This document shows positions 1 through 10,375 of a stretch of 64,000 bases of DNA, piece by piece. The notes under the pieces were generated by a model. That model searched no databases. It was given only the letters and a program-made list of their open reading frames with translations, and was not told the origin of the DNA. Source of the stretch: Topomyia yanbarensis. Its lineage: Eukaryota > Arthropoda > Insecta > Diptera > Culicidae. Every line of letters begins with the position of its first letter. The first letter of the stretch is position 1. The stretch lies in the NCBI RefSeq assembly GCF_030247195.1, contig NC_080671.1:299060917-299124916 (forward strand), in the 5' to 3' direction. Position numbers and translations under genes: made by a program.

Positions 1-767
1 GTGCTAATTGCCCCTAGGAACAAATGCAATTTGCGAATGCGATTTAAAGGCAATTTCAATACTTAAACAAATTTTCTGGCGGCTGAAATGGACTTGGTTG
101 TTTTTTGCGTTTTTCAAACATGGCGGTTCATGTTTGGCTTAAGTTTAAAATTGTTTTTTTAAACAATTGGCGCGTTCCCGCTTGTATTTTGTTTGTTTAG
201 TGCACTTAATTTAGCCAACGAATGTGGAAAATTGTGGAATCGTGTGTAAGTATAGTGGAACAAGATCTCTGAGTCTAAATGAAAGTCAGATTGCGGTAAG
301 TTTTGGTGTGCAATACGAATTTCACCATCGATTCTTCCTATAGTCTGGTGGTGATTATCTAGTGCACCGATAAATTTATGTGAGTAGATAGTGAATCCGA
401 AAATAATTATTATTTTTAATTTTCATATCAGGCAATTAAGGGCGATTAAATGGCGCGTTCCCTGGGCGATTTGGGGGCGATTTAAGGGCGGGTAGAGCGG
501 CAAAAAAATGACGGCGGCAAATCGCCCAAATGTTGCATATAAAATAGCCCCCTAATTGCCAGCAAATTGCTGGCAAATTGTAGGGCAATTAGCGCATCCG
601 AGTTGGCAAATAGCACCCCGCTAGCCAGCAACTTGCCCTTTTTGACTGGGATTCTCTTTGGTTTCCATTATTCACTGGGTGGCGCGTAATAAGACTATGG
701 TCTAAGTCATGTCTGGTTTGCTCTTAAACCTTTATCTATCATGTTGGTTTGCTCTTAAACCTTTATC
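1..767. other. Gene-free AT-rich stretch with a dispersed repeat at its right end
   Basis: No coding frame can be supported. Around 535-600 there are short self-complementary runs (GCCAGCAAATTGCTGGC). From about 651 to 767 the sequence matches a piece of the hAT-like element at 57720-58642 (near 58010-58095) and its inverted partial copy near 59740-59826. The motif GGTTTGCTCTTAAACC occurs twice in tandem here, so this is a rearranged fragment of that element. Confidence 0.5.
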
Positions 768-1184
768 CACAGAGAACAGACATCCATCTTCAGCATTCAA
801 CTTGTGTAAAATCTCTAACGGTTTCGAAGGTAGTTTGGATATCTAAACCAGGTGCGCTACTGTCGTCATGTTTTTTTGTGGCTGAGTGCGACAGAATTGA
901 CAGCGGTTATTCCTCTACCCAGTCAAACTAGTCCGGAACCGATTCGGACTTCCAGCATGAATTCCAGCTCAAATGCGTCAACCGATAGAGTCAGAATCGA
1001 TTGTTTTCTTTGAGCTAGATTCCATGCTGAATCCATCCAGGATTTCGAACCGGTTCCGGAATCGATTTGACGGATAGTTGGGATAGGTTGGTGTGGCGGC
1101 GCTAGTGTTTTTAGTATATTAATTCAAATGTTTACACACGTTTTTTAAATATTTTTGTTCGATCATGGATGTCTGTTCTCTGTG
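768..1184 (+). mobile_element. 417-bp MITE, CACAGAGAACAGAC family, full length
   Basis: The ends are inverted copies of CACAGAGAACAGAC. I call the end followed by the CTTCAGCATT motif the left end, which defines the strand of every copy. The flanking heptamers (CTTTATC and ATTATAC) do not match, so no target duplication is preserved. The 60-residue open frame inside recurs in other copies only because the element is repeated. No transposase is present, so the copy is non-autonomous. Confidence 0.9.
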
Positions 1185-1640
1185 ATTATACTGTTTAATA
1201 TAAGTTTGGTGCGTGCGATATGACAATATTTGCGTGTAAAGAGTGATGTGCACTGTATTGAGTATAATATCACACCAAATCGTGTAATAACATACATTTG
1301 CAAATAAACAATATCACGCGTCACAACGGAACAAACTTCCATCAGATTGATATTACACGCTTTTAACTGAAACATTTTGTACATCTTTTTCATCACAATA
1401 GTATCTCAACTTGAATGCAATATCTAGTGAAAATGATGCAATATTCTATGAGCGTTGTTTGCATATGATATTAGGTGATCCAAGTATAATTGCATCTAAA
1501 ATCGTACAATATTGCAATCTATTTATCATTACGTCTTAATTTGATGTGCATCAATGGATATCGCATCGACAATTATTACAATTCTTTTTGCTGTGTGCAG
1601 GCTACCAGATTTTCTTCCAAGTGAAATACTAGTCCTATAG
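1185..1640. other. AT-rich intergenic repeat-like sequence
   Basis: No gene is seen. The stretch is rich in GATATCAC-like and GTGCA words and ends with TTTTTGCTGTG. The same words and ending occur just before 12073. Both may belong to one dispersed repeat that flanks the two inversion breakpoints described in the findings. Confidence 0.4.
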
Positions 1641-1838
1641 TGACATAGGGGGGAGGGGGTGTTAACTAGATCGTTACGTAACATGTTTTCATCGAAGAAA
1701 AAATTTTTTTTTCTTGGAATTTGTTACGTAACAGGGCAGGGGGGGGTATGGAAAAATTTGTGACAATTTGTTACATAGGGGGAGGGGGGGGGGTCGATTT
1801 TGGGCAATTTTTGCGTTACGTAATTTATGAATGGTCCC
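1641..1838 (-). mobile_element. Tourist-like MITE, partial (one half)
   Basis: This matches the full copy at 4824-5081 from its internal TGACATA to the GGTCCC end, but lacks the first ~75 bp. The missing part matches 12074-12144, in the opposite orientation. The end abuts a piece of the 417-bp MITE at a TTA trinucleotide. Confidence 0.8.
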
Positions 1839-1889
1839 TTAGAGATTTTACACAAGTTGAATGCTGAAGATGGACGTCTGTTCTCTGTG
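1839..1889 (-). mobile_element. 417-bp MITE, isolated left-end fragment
   Basis: These 51 bp are the reverse complement of the left end of the 417-bp MITE, ending in GTTCTCTGTG. The break lies at the TAA/TTA where a Tourist-like MITE had inserted. The complementary remainder of such a copy is at 12145-12522. The flank (CCATAAT) is the reverse complement of ATTATGG, one base from the ATTATAG beside 12522. Confidence 0.8.
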
Positions 1890-1962
1890 CCATAATATTT
1901 CTTTTCATTAACTTTTGGCTTTATTCACTATGGTACAGGTTGAAGTTACAGCTAACCGCAAC

Positions 1963-2379
1963 CACAGAAAACAGACATCCATGATCGAACAAAAATATTT
2001 AAAAAACGTGTGTGAACATTTGAATTAATATACGAAAAACACTTGCGCCGCCACACCAACCTATCCCAACTATCCGTCAAATCGATTCCGGAACCGGTTC
2101 GAAATCCTGGATGGATTCAGCATGGAATCTAGCTCAAAGAAAACAACCGATTCCGACTCTATCGGTTGACGCATTTGAGCTGGAATTCATTCTGGAAGTC
2201 CGAATCGGTTCCGGACTAGTTTGACTGGGTAGAGGAATAACCGCTGTCAATTCTGTCGAACTCAGCTACAAAAAAACATGACGACAGTAGCGCACCTGGT
2301 TTAGATATCCAAACTACCTTCGAAACCGTTAGAGATTTTACACAAGTTGAATGCTGAAGATGGACGTCTGTTCTCTGTG
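1963..2379 (-). mobile_element. 417-bp MITE, full length
   Basis: This copy begins CACAGAAAACAGAC and ends GTTCTCTGTG. It appears almost identical to the copy at 9084-9500, including the CACAGAAAAC variant and a GTGTGTGAACATT stretch. No matching flanking heptamers are visible. Confidence 0.88.
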
Positions 2380-2552
2380 GTATAATTTTTTTTTCAGTGC
2401 GGTGATGAGCAATTTCGTCCATTTTCTCCTTCGTTATTCTAACAGTAGGATGCGAAAATTAGTTTTTCTAAATTTTGATAAAACTAGCATAAAAGTAACA
2501 AAAACTTTCATAATTAAACGCTGTGCACGATTGAATAATGAACCAACAAAAT

Positions 2553-2940
2553 ATGTTCGGCCGGAAGAATCTGAAAACTTCGTAAGTTTTTTGTGCCTTG
2601 TTTACTTTTGTATTGAGCTAATAATGCATTTTTCTAGTTTTTGGGCCGTTTATCCATTGCTGGAATACGGCCTCATTGACTGTTTGCTGGAGAATTACCG
2701 CATGAAACCCATATTAATTCATTCGACAACAGCAGTTGAGGACGTACTGGAGTTGCTCGATCGAATCAAGTTGATCTACGAGTGGAAAAATGAAAATAAA
2801 CGGGAACCATCTGCTAGAGACGGGGGCGTTGACATCTATAGTCGGAACCAAGGACCCGGAGTTTATTATTCGATTGGTTAACATGAATGAGTCAGTGAAA
2901 ATGCAATTATGTACAATATTGAACAGCGAGCAAAAGAATT
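2553..2940 (+). CDS. Small unidentified two-exon gene or relic, frame interrupted
   Basis: I do not recognise the product. An ATG at 2553 opens MFGRKNLKTS. A GT-AG intron at 2582-2637 (GTAAGT donor, TTTTCTAG acceptor, 56 nt) joins it in frame to FWAVYPLLEYGLIDCLLENY and a helical, charged stretch rich in Leu, Asp and Lys. Near 2820-2828, in a run of five G, the coding character moves to another frame, which runs on as VGTKDPEFIIRLVNMNES to a stop at 2938-2940. The protein would be about 110 residues if one G were extra. A strong donor-like GTAAGT follows near 2967. The break could be a pseudogene mutation, an assembly error or an unseen splice event. The MITE at 1963-2379 lies about 170 bp upstream. 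No signal peptide or membrane segment is evident. Confidence 0.4.
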
Positions 2941-2967
2941 AAAACGAAAGCCATATCAAAGTGGAAG

Positions 2968-3147
2968 TAAGTAATTATAAGATTTACTGTTGCAAACCGT
3001 CCTCTATTTCCCAGCCGAAATTTGATTCAAAGTTCTGGCTGGTTTCTACTAGAACTTAGGTTAAAAGGAAACAATTTCGACTCGGAATCGATTTTTGTAT
3101 TTGGGTTGAAATTTCTAATCACTTTCCGGCTAAGACAAGCAATATTC
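2968..3147. other. Short gene-free spacer
   Basis: Around 3014-3060 there is a degraded match to the palindromic CCCAGT MITE at 22324-22491 (the GGCTGGTTTCTACTAGAAC segment). Nothing else is recognised. Confidence 0.35.
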
Positions 3148-3324
3148 ACACCTTTCCGATCCGATTCAGTACCGTGCATGGGCGCCAATATTCTTTCATA
3201 TACTTCAAATGCGAGCCACACTTGTCCGGTGCACGGATTAGTATGAATGCATTTGATGTGTATGATAGAATGTTTGTGTCCGTGCACGGTACTGAACCGA
3301 CACTGAAACGGATCGGATAGGTGT
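3148..3324. mobile_element. Foldback MITE, ~177 bp
   Basis: The arms ACACCTTTCCGATCCG and CGGATCGGATAGGTGT are imperfect inverted copies. The complementarity continues inward through ACCGTGCA. Open frames on both strands across it are products of the symmetry, not genes. Confidence 0.65.
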
Positions 3325-4229
3325 AAATAGTGCTTAAGCCCTATAACAGTCCGGTCTGACTTAACACCGACCAACTCTGTTCCAGATATGTGTATGCGTG
3401 TTCAACGTGTTCTTCATGTACGGCAATGCCCTTGTTGAACGAGTACCTCGAGTAGCTACGTAAAAACTTTCACGCGTTTGAGGACGAGTGCAAACACACC
3501 CTCCGAGAAGACAAGAATGATGTTGGCGAACTTTGCTGCTTTTTGAGGGATCTTTCAAAGTCAACTACGAATGATTTATATTGAAAATACTAAAAAAAGA
3601 GACGACACACCAGACCTTCAAGTGATTCAGGGTTTAATTAAATAATGACTGGTCGGCGGGAGACAATATCGCTACTTAGAGCGAGGTAAGCACCTAGTTT
3701 CCGAAAACAATTTAGGTACATGAAGGGTCTGCTAAATGCGCCTCTCCAGTTAAAAAAAAATACAACAAAAGCTAGTAATTCTATATAATCCATTTATTCT
3801 ATAATGTGAAAAGATTAACTATAACACGGATGGTTCGAAAGTTAAGATATTTCGTAAAACTAGCTTGTCTCAATACCACAGACTAACAGACATGGCACTA
3901 TAAACAAATTCCTCCAACAAATATCGATCCGCCAATTTTCCCAAAACACTAACTCCACCTTTTATACACGGTCCCAACCTCTCATTTGCTAGTGGGTTAT
4001 CCCTCAGATTTGGGAAGAATTGGCCACTAGTGGTCTATCACCCGTACACTTGTGCTTATGTCAGCGGCGCCATCGCAAATGCGACCATAGTCCCAACGAA
4101 AAATCTCGAGGCTTTTTCTAAAAGATATATCTAACAATGAGATTCTCATTGTTTACTTTCTCTTCTATTAATAAATCGGTCGCTTTAACATTTACCCCTC
4201 AACTCTTTGCATAGTATCGAAGGCTACAT
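3325..4229. other. Gene-free stretch with one coding-like patch
   Basis: Between about 3400 and 3570 the plus strand has a patch with coding character (for example NFHAFEDECKHTLRED) interrupted by a stop. I cannot assign it. From 3600 to 4200 the sequence resembles regulatory or LTR-type retroelement DNA, but no second LTR copy or terminal dinucleotides could be matched. Confidence 0.25.
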
Positions 4230-4394
4230 ATTAAGATTAATAATTTTAATTATCTTTATTATGTAAATTGGAAAATTGAAATCCCACATTTTGGCAATGA
4301 ATCCTTTGTGCCACACACTGTCGAAGGCTTTTTCGATGTCTAGAAGAGCAACTCCAGTGGAATAGCCCTCTGAGATATTTGCCTTTATCATGTT
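4230..4394 (-). pseudogene. LINE reverse transcriptase fragment (Jockey-like)
   Basis: Reading the minus strand downward from about 4394 gives a continuous frame with STGVALLDIEKAFDSVWHKG followed by FNFPIYIIK. This is the conserved reverse transcriptase block around the first catalytic aspartate in Jockey-group non-LTR retrotransposons. Only about 55 residues remain. No endonuclease, second RT block or poly-A tail was found nearby, so it is a dead internal fragment. Confidence 0.75.
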
Positions 4395-4820
4395 GATGAG
4401 TAGTTAAATGTTAGTTAATTATTCAGGATTTGTTTTTATGATTATTTAATTCGACCAAGCACACAGACTCTTAGAAATGATATGCAGCCCTTTCGGGTCG
4501 GTGTGGTCTGTTCGAGTCGAATCAGATGGACATTCGGTTCGAGCAAACTTTATGGGGAATAATAGATAAATATTTCTCATGCCCTTTATAGGCAGAGATT
4601 CTTTTTGTGAAACCCTAAAATGCCTTCACTCCTATAGCTACTCAGCATAATGATAATAGAAAAAAATGAGGATTTGCCTGATCCATATCGTAATGAATAC
4701 GAATATTGATTGGAACAGGGATAATCGAATTCTGTTATAAGATCAAGGTGAAACAGCACAGTTGTAGGAAAAAGTATTCGCTAGTAAGGACTAATACTGC
4801 TAGTATGTTTACCGTATCCA
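4395..4820. other. Gene-free stretch, left part of a dispersed repeat
   Basis: No gene. The last ~40 bp (GCTAGTATGTTTACCG) begin a repeat that continues after the Tourist-like MITE at 5085 and recurs, without the MITE, at 48337-48530. Confidence 0.5.
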
Positions 4821-4823
4821 TTA

Positions 4824-5081
4824 GGGACCATTCATAAATTACGTAATGCTTTTAGGGGAGAGGGGGTACGACAAATTGCTACATGTTGTGACATATGAGT
4901 GAGGGGGAGTAAGCTAGAACGTTACGTAACATGTTTTCACTGAAGAAAAAAAAATTGTTTAAAGAATTTGTTACGTAATAGGGGAGGGGGTATAGAGAAA
5001 TTTGTGACAATTTGTTACATGGGGGGAGGGGGGAGTCAATTTTGGGCCATTTTTTGCGTTACGTAATTTATGCTTGGTCCC
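4824..5081. mobile_element. Tourist-like (PIF/Harbinger-type) MITE, full length 258 bp
   Basis: The termini are GGGACCATTCATAAATTACG and its inverse. The flanks carry a TTA target duplication (4821-4823 and 5082-5084). A related locus at 48337-48530 shows the same flanking repeat with no insertion and a single TTAA at the site, which supports this boundary. A 3-bp TWA duplication with GG-rich ends is typical of the PIF/Harbinger superfamily. No transposase is encoded. Confidence 0.85.
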
Positions 5082-6131
5082 TTAATAGTCGGTTGATCCG
5101 CTTCGGACCTAGGAGACAAAAAGGAGATTAAGAAGAGTCAGAAACGGATTCAATGCGAAATTTTGCAAGGCGATGGTAGGATGATTTTCCATAGAATTGA
5201 GCAGACTAAATGACACTACATTGCACGCTCTGTGCAACAAACTTGTGCCAAACAGTAGATATGTAGGTATGTAAGTTCGTATGTATGAATGTATGCCTGT
5301 ATGTATGGATGTGTATAGGAGCAATGTATCCCTGAGCAACATGGAAGGACAGCCCTTTGAGCCGCCAAAACGTTCATGAGAAGCCGGGTGCGCGGTCATA
5401 GGTGTGACCATAAACTCGACCATAAAGCACTGCACACACTGACAAGTGCAAGGATGAGACGGTAGGTGTACAGTTAATGTACATAGGTTGCAGAAATAGG
5501 TTGTTGAGACAATCTGATTGCAGACTGGTAAATAACAATAACTGACAATAACAATAACAAATTTTATATATAACGCACGGCCTTTCTGTGATGAACAAGA
5601 CATGTTGGAAGAATTAAATAATTCTTTGGGCTGAATTATTCTTGATAAATGTTTTAGTTTTGAAAAAGACTGAATGAGTATAAAAAAGTAGCTATTAAAG
5701 ACTGATTATCGAAAAAATATAGGTAGTCTTGAGAAAGACTGTTGCTGTTGAAATACTATAGGTAAACCAGGAGCTATCAAGATTTGTGACCGGAAGGTTC
5801 AAGCCGGACTGTCGGGCGAAGAATTTTAGTTTTCGCACCAAGCATACTGGTCGTGAAGCTCCCATTATCATATCCATTGTTTCACTTTCCCAGCCCCGTG
5901 TGATTGTTGCAGTACTGTATATAAATTTACTACTGATTTATTTCGTATTTTTAACATCATGAACAGTGATATTTTATAGAACTTATATACCAAAAAATTA
6001 AAAACAAGGATATATAAATATTCAAATTTTGGATTGCGGAGAAAGGCTCGACCAAACAAAGTTCGCCTCAGAAAATCTGATCCACCTCGGACGGACAGGC
6101 AGATAGTTAACAGTAAAAACAATAATTTATA
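5082..6131. other. Gene-free stretch with dispersed repeats
   Basis: From 5085 to about 5215 it matches 48385-48525. From about 5965 to 6146 it resembles 10735-10890 (shared TATATACC, AAAAATTAAAAACAAG and TTATATTATTTCCTTT). The latter is the target into which the 549-bp array inserted. The open frames here have no family resemblance. Confidence 0.5.
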
Positions 6132-6146
6132 TTATTTCCTTTAGTA

Positions 6147-8559
6147 TCGATTTTGTTGGCTATTTTCGGCAAATTTGAGACTAAGAGAAACGAAAGCAAT
6201 GAAATTGAAAGACGGATAGGTATTCTAGAGCGAATCAGTTATAAACTTAGAACGGAAAACTAGAACTAGGCAGGCTCATATGGGCATGATCGAAAGGAAA
6301 TGTGAAGAATTTTTTGCCTTCTGCATAGTAGGAGTTGGGCGTTCCACCCAAGTCTACCGCATGGTCTATGGTAGAACATAACTCATCATCATGTTTTACC
6401 GCCGACGCCGGCAAAAAATTCTTCACAAATCCTCGCCTAGAACGACCATGCGATCATTCTTCTCCCTTTCTGCTAGCATCAAGCCGTGACGTATGCATTC
6501 AATCGACACCAAGCTATCGGTGTCGCACCGATCCTATTGTGATTGAACTACTTATTTATTTTTTCGTTCCGCACACACGGATGGCTGATAGCAATTAATG
6601 ACACAGCTCAGCTAGCAGAAATCGAATTTTTATCTACTTTTTTACCAACTAGTTTATATGTTACTATGTTTTAATTGCCGCAAGGTTCTACTGTATCGAT
6701 TTTGTTGGCTATTTTCGGCAAATTTGAGACTAAGAGAAACGAAAGCAATGAAATTGAAAGACGGATAGGTATTCTAGAGCGAATCAGTTATAAACTTAGA
6801 ACGGAAAACTAGAACTAGGCAGGCTCATATGGGCATGATCGAAAGGAAATGTGAAGAATTTTTTGCCTTCTGCATAGTAGGAGTTGGGCGTTCCACCCAA
6901 GTCTACCGCATGGTCTATGGTAGAACATAACTCATCATCATGTTTTACCGCCGACGCCGGCAAAAAATTCTTCACAAATCCTCGCCTAGAACGACCATGC
7001 GATCATTCTTCTCCCTTTCTGCTAGCATCAAGCCGTGACGTATGCATTCAATCGACACCAAGCTATCGGTGTCGCACCGATCCTATTGATGCTAGCAGAA
7101 AGGGAGAAGAATGATCGCATGGTCGTTCTAGGCGAGGATTTGTGAAGAATTTTTTGCCGGCGTCGGCGGTAAAACATGATGATGAGTTATGTTCTACCAT
7201 AGACCATGCGGTAGACTTGGGTGGAACGCCCAACTCCTACTATGCAGAAGGCAAAAAAATTCTTCACATTTCCTTTCGATCATGCCCATATGAGCCTGCC
7301 TAGTTCTAGTTTTCCGTTCTAAGTTTATAACTGATTCGCTCTAGAATACCTATCCGTCTTTCAATTTCATTGCTTTCGTTTCTCTTAGTCTCAAATTTGC
7401 CGAAAATAGCCAACAAAATCGATACAGTAGAACCTTGCGGCAATTAAAACATAGTAACATATAAACTAGTTGGTAAAAAAGTAGATAAAAATTCGATTTC
7501 TGCTAGCTGAGCTGTGTCATTAATTGCTATCAGCCATCCGTGTGTGCGGAACGAAAAAATAAATAAGTAGTTCAATCACAATAGGATCGGTGCGACACCG
7601 ATAGCTTGGTGTCGATTGAATGCATACGTCACGGCTTGATGCTAGCAGAAAGGGAGAAGAATGATCGCATGGTCGTTCTAGGCGAGGATTTGTGAAGAAT
7701 TTTTTGCCGGCGTCGGCGGTAAAACATGATGATGAGTTATGTTCTACCATAGACCATGCGGTAGACTTGGGTGGAACGCCCAACTCCTACTATGCAGAAG
7801 GCAAAAAATTCTTCACATTTCCTTTCGATCATGCCCATATGAGCCTGCCTAGTTCTAGTTTTCCGTTCTAAGTTTATAACTGATTCGCTCTAGAATACCT
7901 ATCCGTCTTTCAATTTCATTGCTTTCGTTTCTCTTAGTCTCAAATTTGCCGAAAATAGCCAACAAAATCGATACAGTAGAACCTTGCGGCAATTAAAACA
8001 TAGTAACATATAAACTAGTTGGTAAAAAAGTAGATAAAAATTCGATTTCTGCTAGCTGAGCTGTGTCATTAATTGCTATCAGCCATCCGTGTGTGCGGAA
8101 CGAAAAAATAAATAAGTAGTTCAATCACAATAGGATCGGTGCGACACCGATAGCTTGGTGTCGATTGAATGCATACGTCACGGCTTGATGCTAGCAGAAA
8201 GGGAGAAGAATGATCGCATGGTCGTTCTAGGCGAGGATTTGTGAAGAATTTTTTGCCGGCGTCGGCGGTAAAACATGATGATGAGTTATGTTCTACCATA
8301 GACCATGCGGTAGACTTGGGTGGAACGCCCAACTCCTACTATGCAGAAGGCAAAAAATTCTCTTCACATTTCCTTTCGATCATGCCCATATGAGCCTGCC
8401 TAGTTCTAGTTTTCCGTTCTAAGTTTATAACTGATTCGCTCTAGAATACCTATCCGTCTTTCAATTTCATTGCTTTCGTTTCTCTTAGTCTCAAATTTGC
8501 CGAAAATAGCCAACAAAATCGATACAGTAGAACCTTGCGGCAATTAAAACATAGTAACA
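6147..8559. repeat. Inverted array of a 549-bp unit (2.4 kb)
   Basis: A 549-bp unit starting near TCGATTTTGTTGG occurs once complete (6145-6693) and once truncated (6694-7087) in plus orientation. The array then flips at about 7087 and runs in minus orientation as one partial and two complete units plus a terminal remnant to 8559. The copies differ only by a few indels, for example extra A near 7253 and extra TC near 8358. The turn-round junction shares TTG between the two units. The array is bracketed by 15-bp repeats TTATTTCCTTTAGTA (6132-6146 and 8560-8574), consistent with a target duplication. Each unit also holds an 18-bp inverted pair TGTGAAGAATTTTTTGCC. An 87-residue frame recurs in each copy but resembles no protein known to me. 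Confidence 0.85.
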
Positions 8560-8574
8560 TTATTTCCTTTAGTA

Positions 8575-9076
8575 GGGGTGGATAAATCGTGGTTTCATGC
8601 GATGCTTCAGTTCGTCGTGCGATTGTTGTTGTCCATCGCTGACAGATGGTGAATTTTCCTTACTGGTGGGAGGATCCGTGTGTTGCGTCCACTATTTGGG
8701 AAACCGTGCGAGATTTTTGCTGCAGTCCGCCATCGAATCTCGCCACAGATGATTCATCTGTACCGAGAAAACCCCAATTCTCGTTACAGCCAATATATCA
8801 GCAACAAAAGCTACAGATATAAGTCCATAACGAGAATGGGTCAGAGGGGAACTAGTGTAGATATCTACTGAGTGTATTAAGTCGTAAAGAAACGTTAAAT
8901 ATTGAAATTTGGGTTAAACATTGGATGGACTAAAAGAAAAGGCATATTTGGAAAAATATTTCACAAGTTGCCAGGGCGTTCCGGGATCGACATATTGGGT
9001 GATTTTCCCCGGGTTTGGAGCATGTCATTCAGTTGTGCTCTGGTTTTGCGATGATCAGCGTCAGGTCCTGAGCATG
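8575..9076. other. Gene-free stretch
   Basis: Two short open frames (8680-8871 and 8921-9136) show no recognisable motif, and the second runs into the adjacent MITE. Nothing else is recognised. Confidence 0.4.
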
Positions 9077-9083
9077 ACCATAC

Positions 9084-9500
9084 CACAGAAAACAGACATC
9101 CATGATCGAACAAAAATATTTAAAAAACGTGTGTGAACATTTGAATTAATATACGAAAAACACTTGCGCCGCCACACCAACCTATCCCAACTATCCGTCA
9201 AATCGATTCCGGAACCGGTTCGAAATCCTGGATGGATTCAGCATGGAATCTAGCTCAAAGAAAACAACCGATTCCGACTCTATCGGTTGACGCATTTGAG
9301 CTGGAATTCATTCTGGAAGTCCGAATCGGTTCCGGACTAGTTTGACTGGGTAGAGGAATAACCGCTGTCAATTCTGTCGAACTCAGCTACAAAAAAACAT
9401 GACGACAGTAGCGCACCTGGTTTAGATATCCAAACTACCTTCGAAACCGTTAGAGATTTTACACAAGTTGAATGCTGAAGATGGACGTCTGTTCTCTGTG
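9084..9500 (-). mobile_element. 417-bp MITE with intact 7-bp target duplication
   Basis: Full-length copy flanked on both sides by ACCATAC (9077-9083 and 9501-9507). It belongs to the same subtype as 1963-2379. Confidence 0.93.
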
Positions 9501-9507
9501 ACCATAC

Positions 9508-10010
9508 GATATGGTCGATATCTTACCACAATGACATAGGGCGCTCTCGGCAAGCCCTATGCGCGAATGATGTGCGTTTGCGTCTTGCTGTGAAACAAAT
9601 AAAGTCTCTGAACAAATCAAAACTCTTAAACCAAGGTTTAAGTGAGACCTTTGGCATTATTGAATGTAGCCATCGTTCTTTGTCGCCCATGGTCCATCTC
9701 GATTGCCAGACAGAAAGGGCCTTCTGTTGAGGAATATTGAGGTATTCATTGTACGTAATCGGTCTCTCGAGAACATTTCCTTCTATGGCTCCTTTTTAGC
9801 CAATTCGTCAGCCTTTTATTTGTCCTGGATAGGACCCACACAAATGTCACCTGAAATGACTGGTTAACCAGAGCAAAAAGATTTCTTTGTATTTCCACCA
9901 GGTAGAACGAGGTGTACTTGGTTTCATTGATTGGAGAGCATCGATTGAACTGAGATGAAAAATGAAGTATTTGTCAGAAGCTAGAACCAGCCAGCTCCGC
10001 GACATACACG
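9508..10010 (-). pseudogene. LINE pol C-terminal fragment (RNase H region and downstream)
   Basis: Reading the minus strand from about 10010, frames broken by stops and shifts give YFIFHLSSIDALQSMKP, then FALVNQSFQVTFVWV, then KADELAKKE, and then a longer frame with LSVWQSRWTMGDKERWLHS and PWFKSFDLFRDF. These are the RNase H domain (the VTFVWV and KADELAK blocks) and the tail that follows it in insect non-LTR retrotransposons of the Jockey/I/LOA type. At least two frameshifts and several stops make it inactive. The MITE at 9084-9500 sits at its downstream edge. Confidence 0.7.
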
Positions 10011-10135
10011 CTACATGGCGTTTCCTACATGGCGCCGTGGGCTCCTAGTGAAAACAATTTAATTCTTTATGCGAAGAAAATAGTCGCCCTGAAAAGGGTG
10101 GTTTTCTCGTTGTTTCGGAAAGAAAGTATGTTTTT
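10011..10135. other. Spacer between the LINE fragment and the H2A pseudogene
   Basis: Nothing recognised. Confidence 0.4.
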
Positions 10136-10375
10136 TCAGTTGCGTAGGCCTTCTTTTGATCTTTTTGTCATCCGGGGCAGCATTTCCTGCCAGCTCCAAC
10201 ACTTCGATGGCAAGATATTCACTGCTGTCAGGTAGACGGGTGCTCCGGTAGCGACACGCTCGGCGTAGTGACCCTTTCTCAGCAAACGATGGACAGGCAA
10301 CTGGAGACCGGCACGAACCAAGCGGGATTTTTGCTTTTTCTTAGCCTTACCTCCTATACCGTCACCAGACGACCG
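10136..10375 (-). pseudogene. Histone H2A pseudogene
   Basis: The minus strand reads [20 protein letters not shown], then [20 protein letters not shown], clearly the N-terminal tail and first helices of histone H2A. H2A normally has PVGRIHRLLRKG, and here the GRI tripeptide is missing. After YLTAV (about 10216) the frame shifts by one. The continuing H2A sequence ([15 protein letters not shown]) is readable in another frame before similarity fades near 10136. The N-terminal methionine region is also altered. H2A normally has about 124 residues, so the copy is truncated and dead. A relic of a histone repeat or a processed copy are both possible. Confidence 0.85.

Noticed and set aside
6335..8332. 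Repeated 87-residue frame beginning MGVPPKSTAWSMVEHNSSSC as a multicopy gene
   Set aside because: It is present once per 549-bp repeat unit on the strand of that unit. It has no start context, family or splice signals, and its conservation is explained by homogenised repeats.
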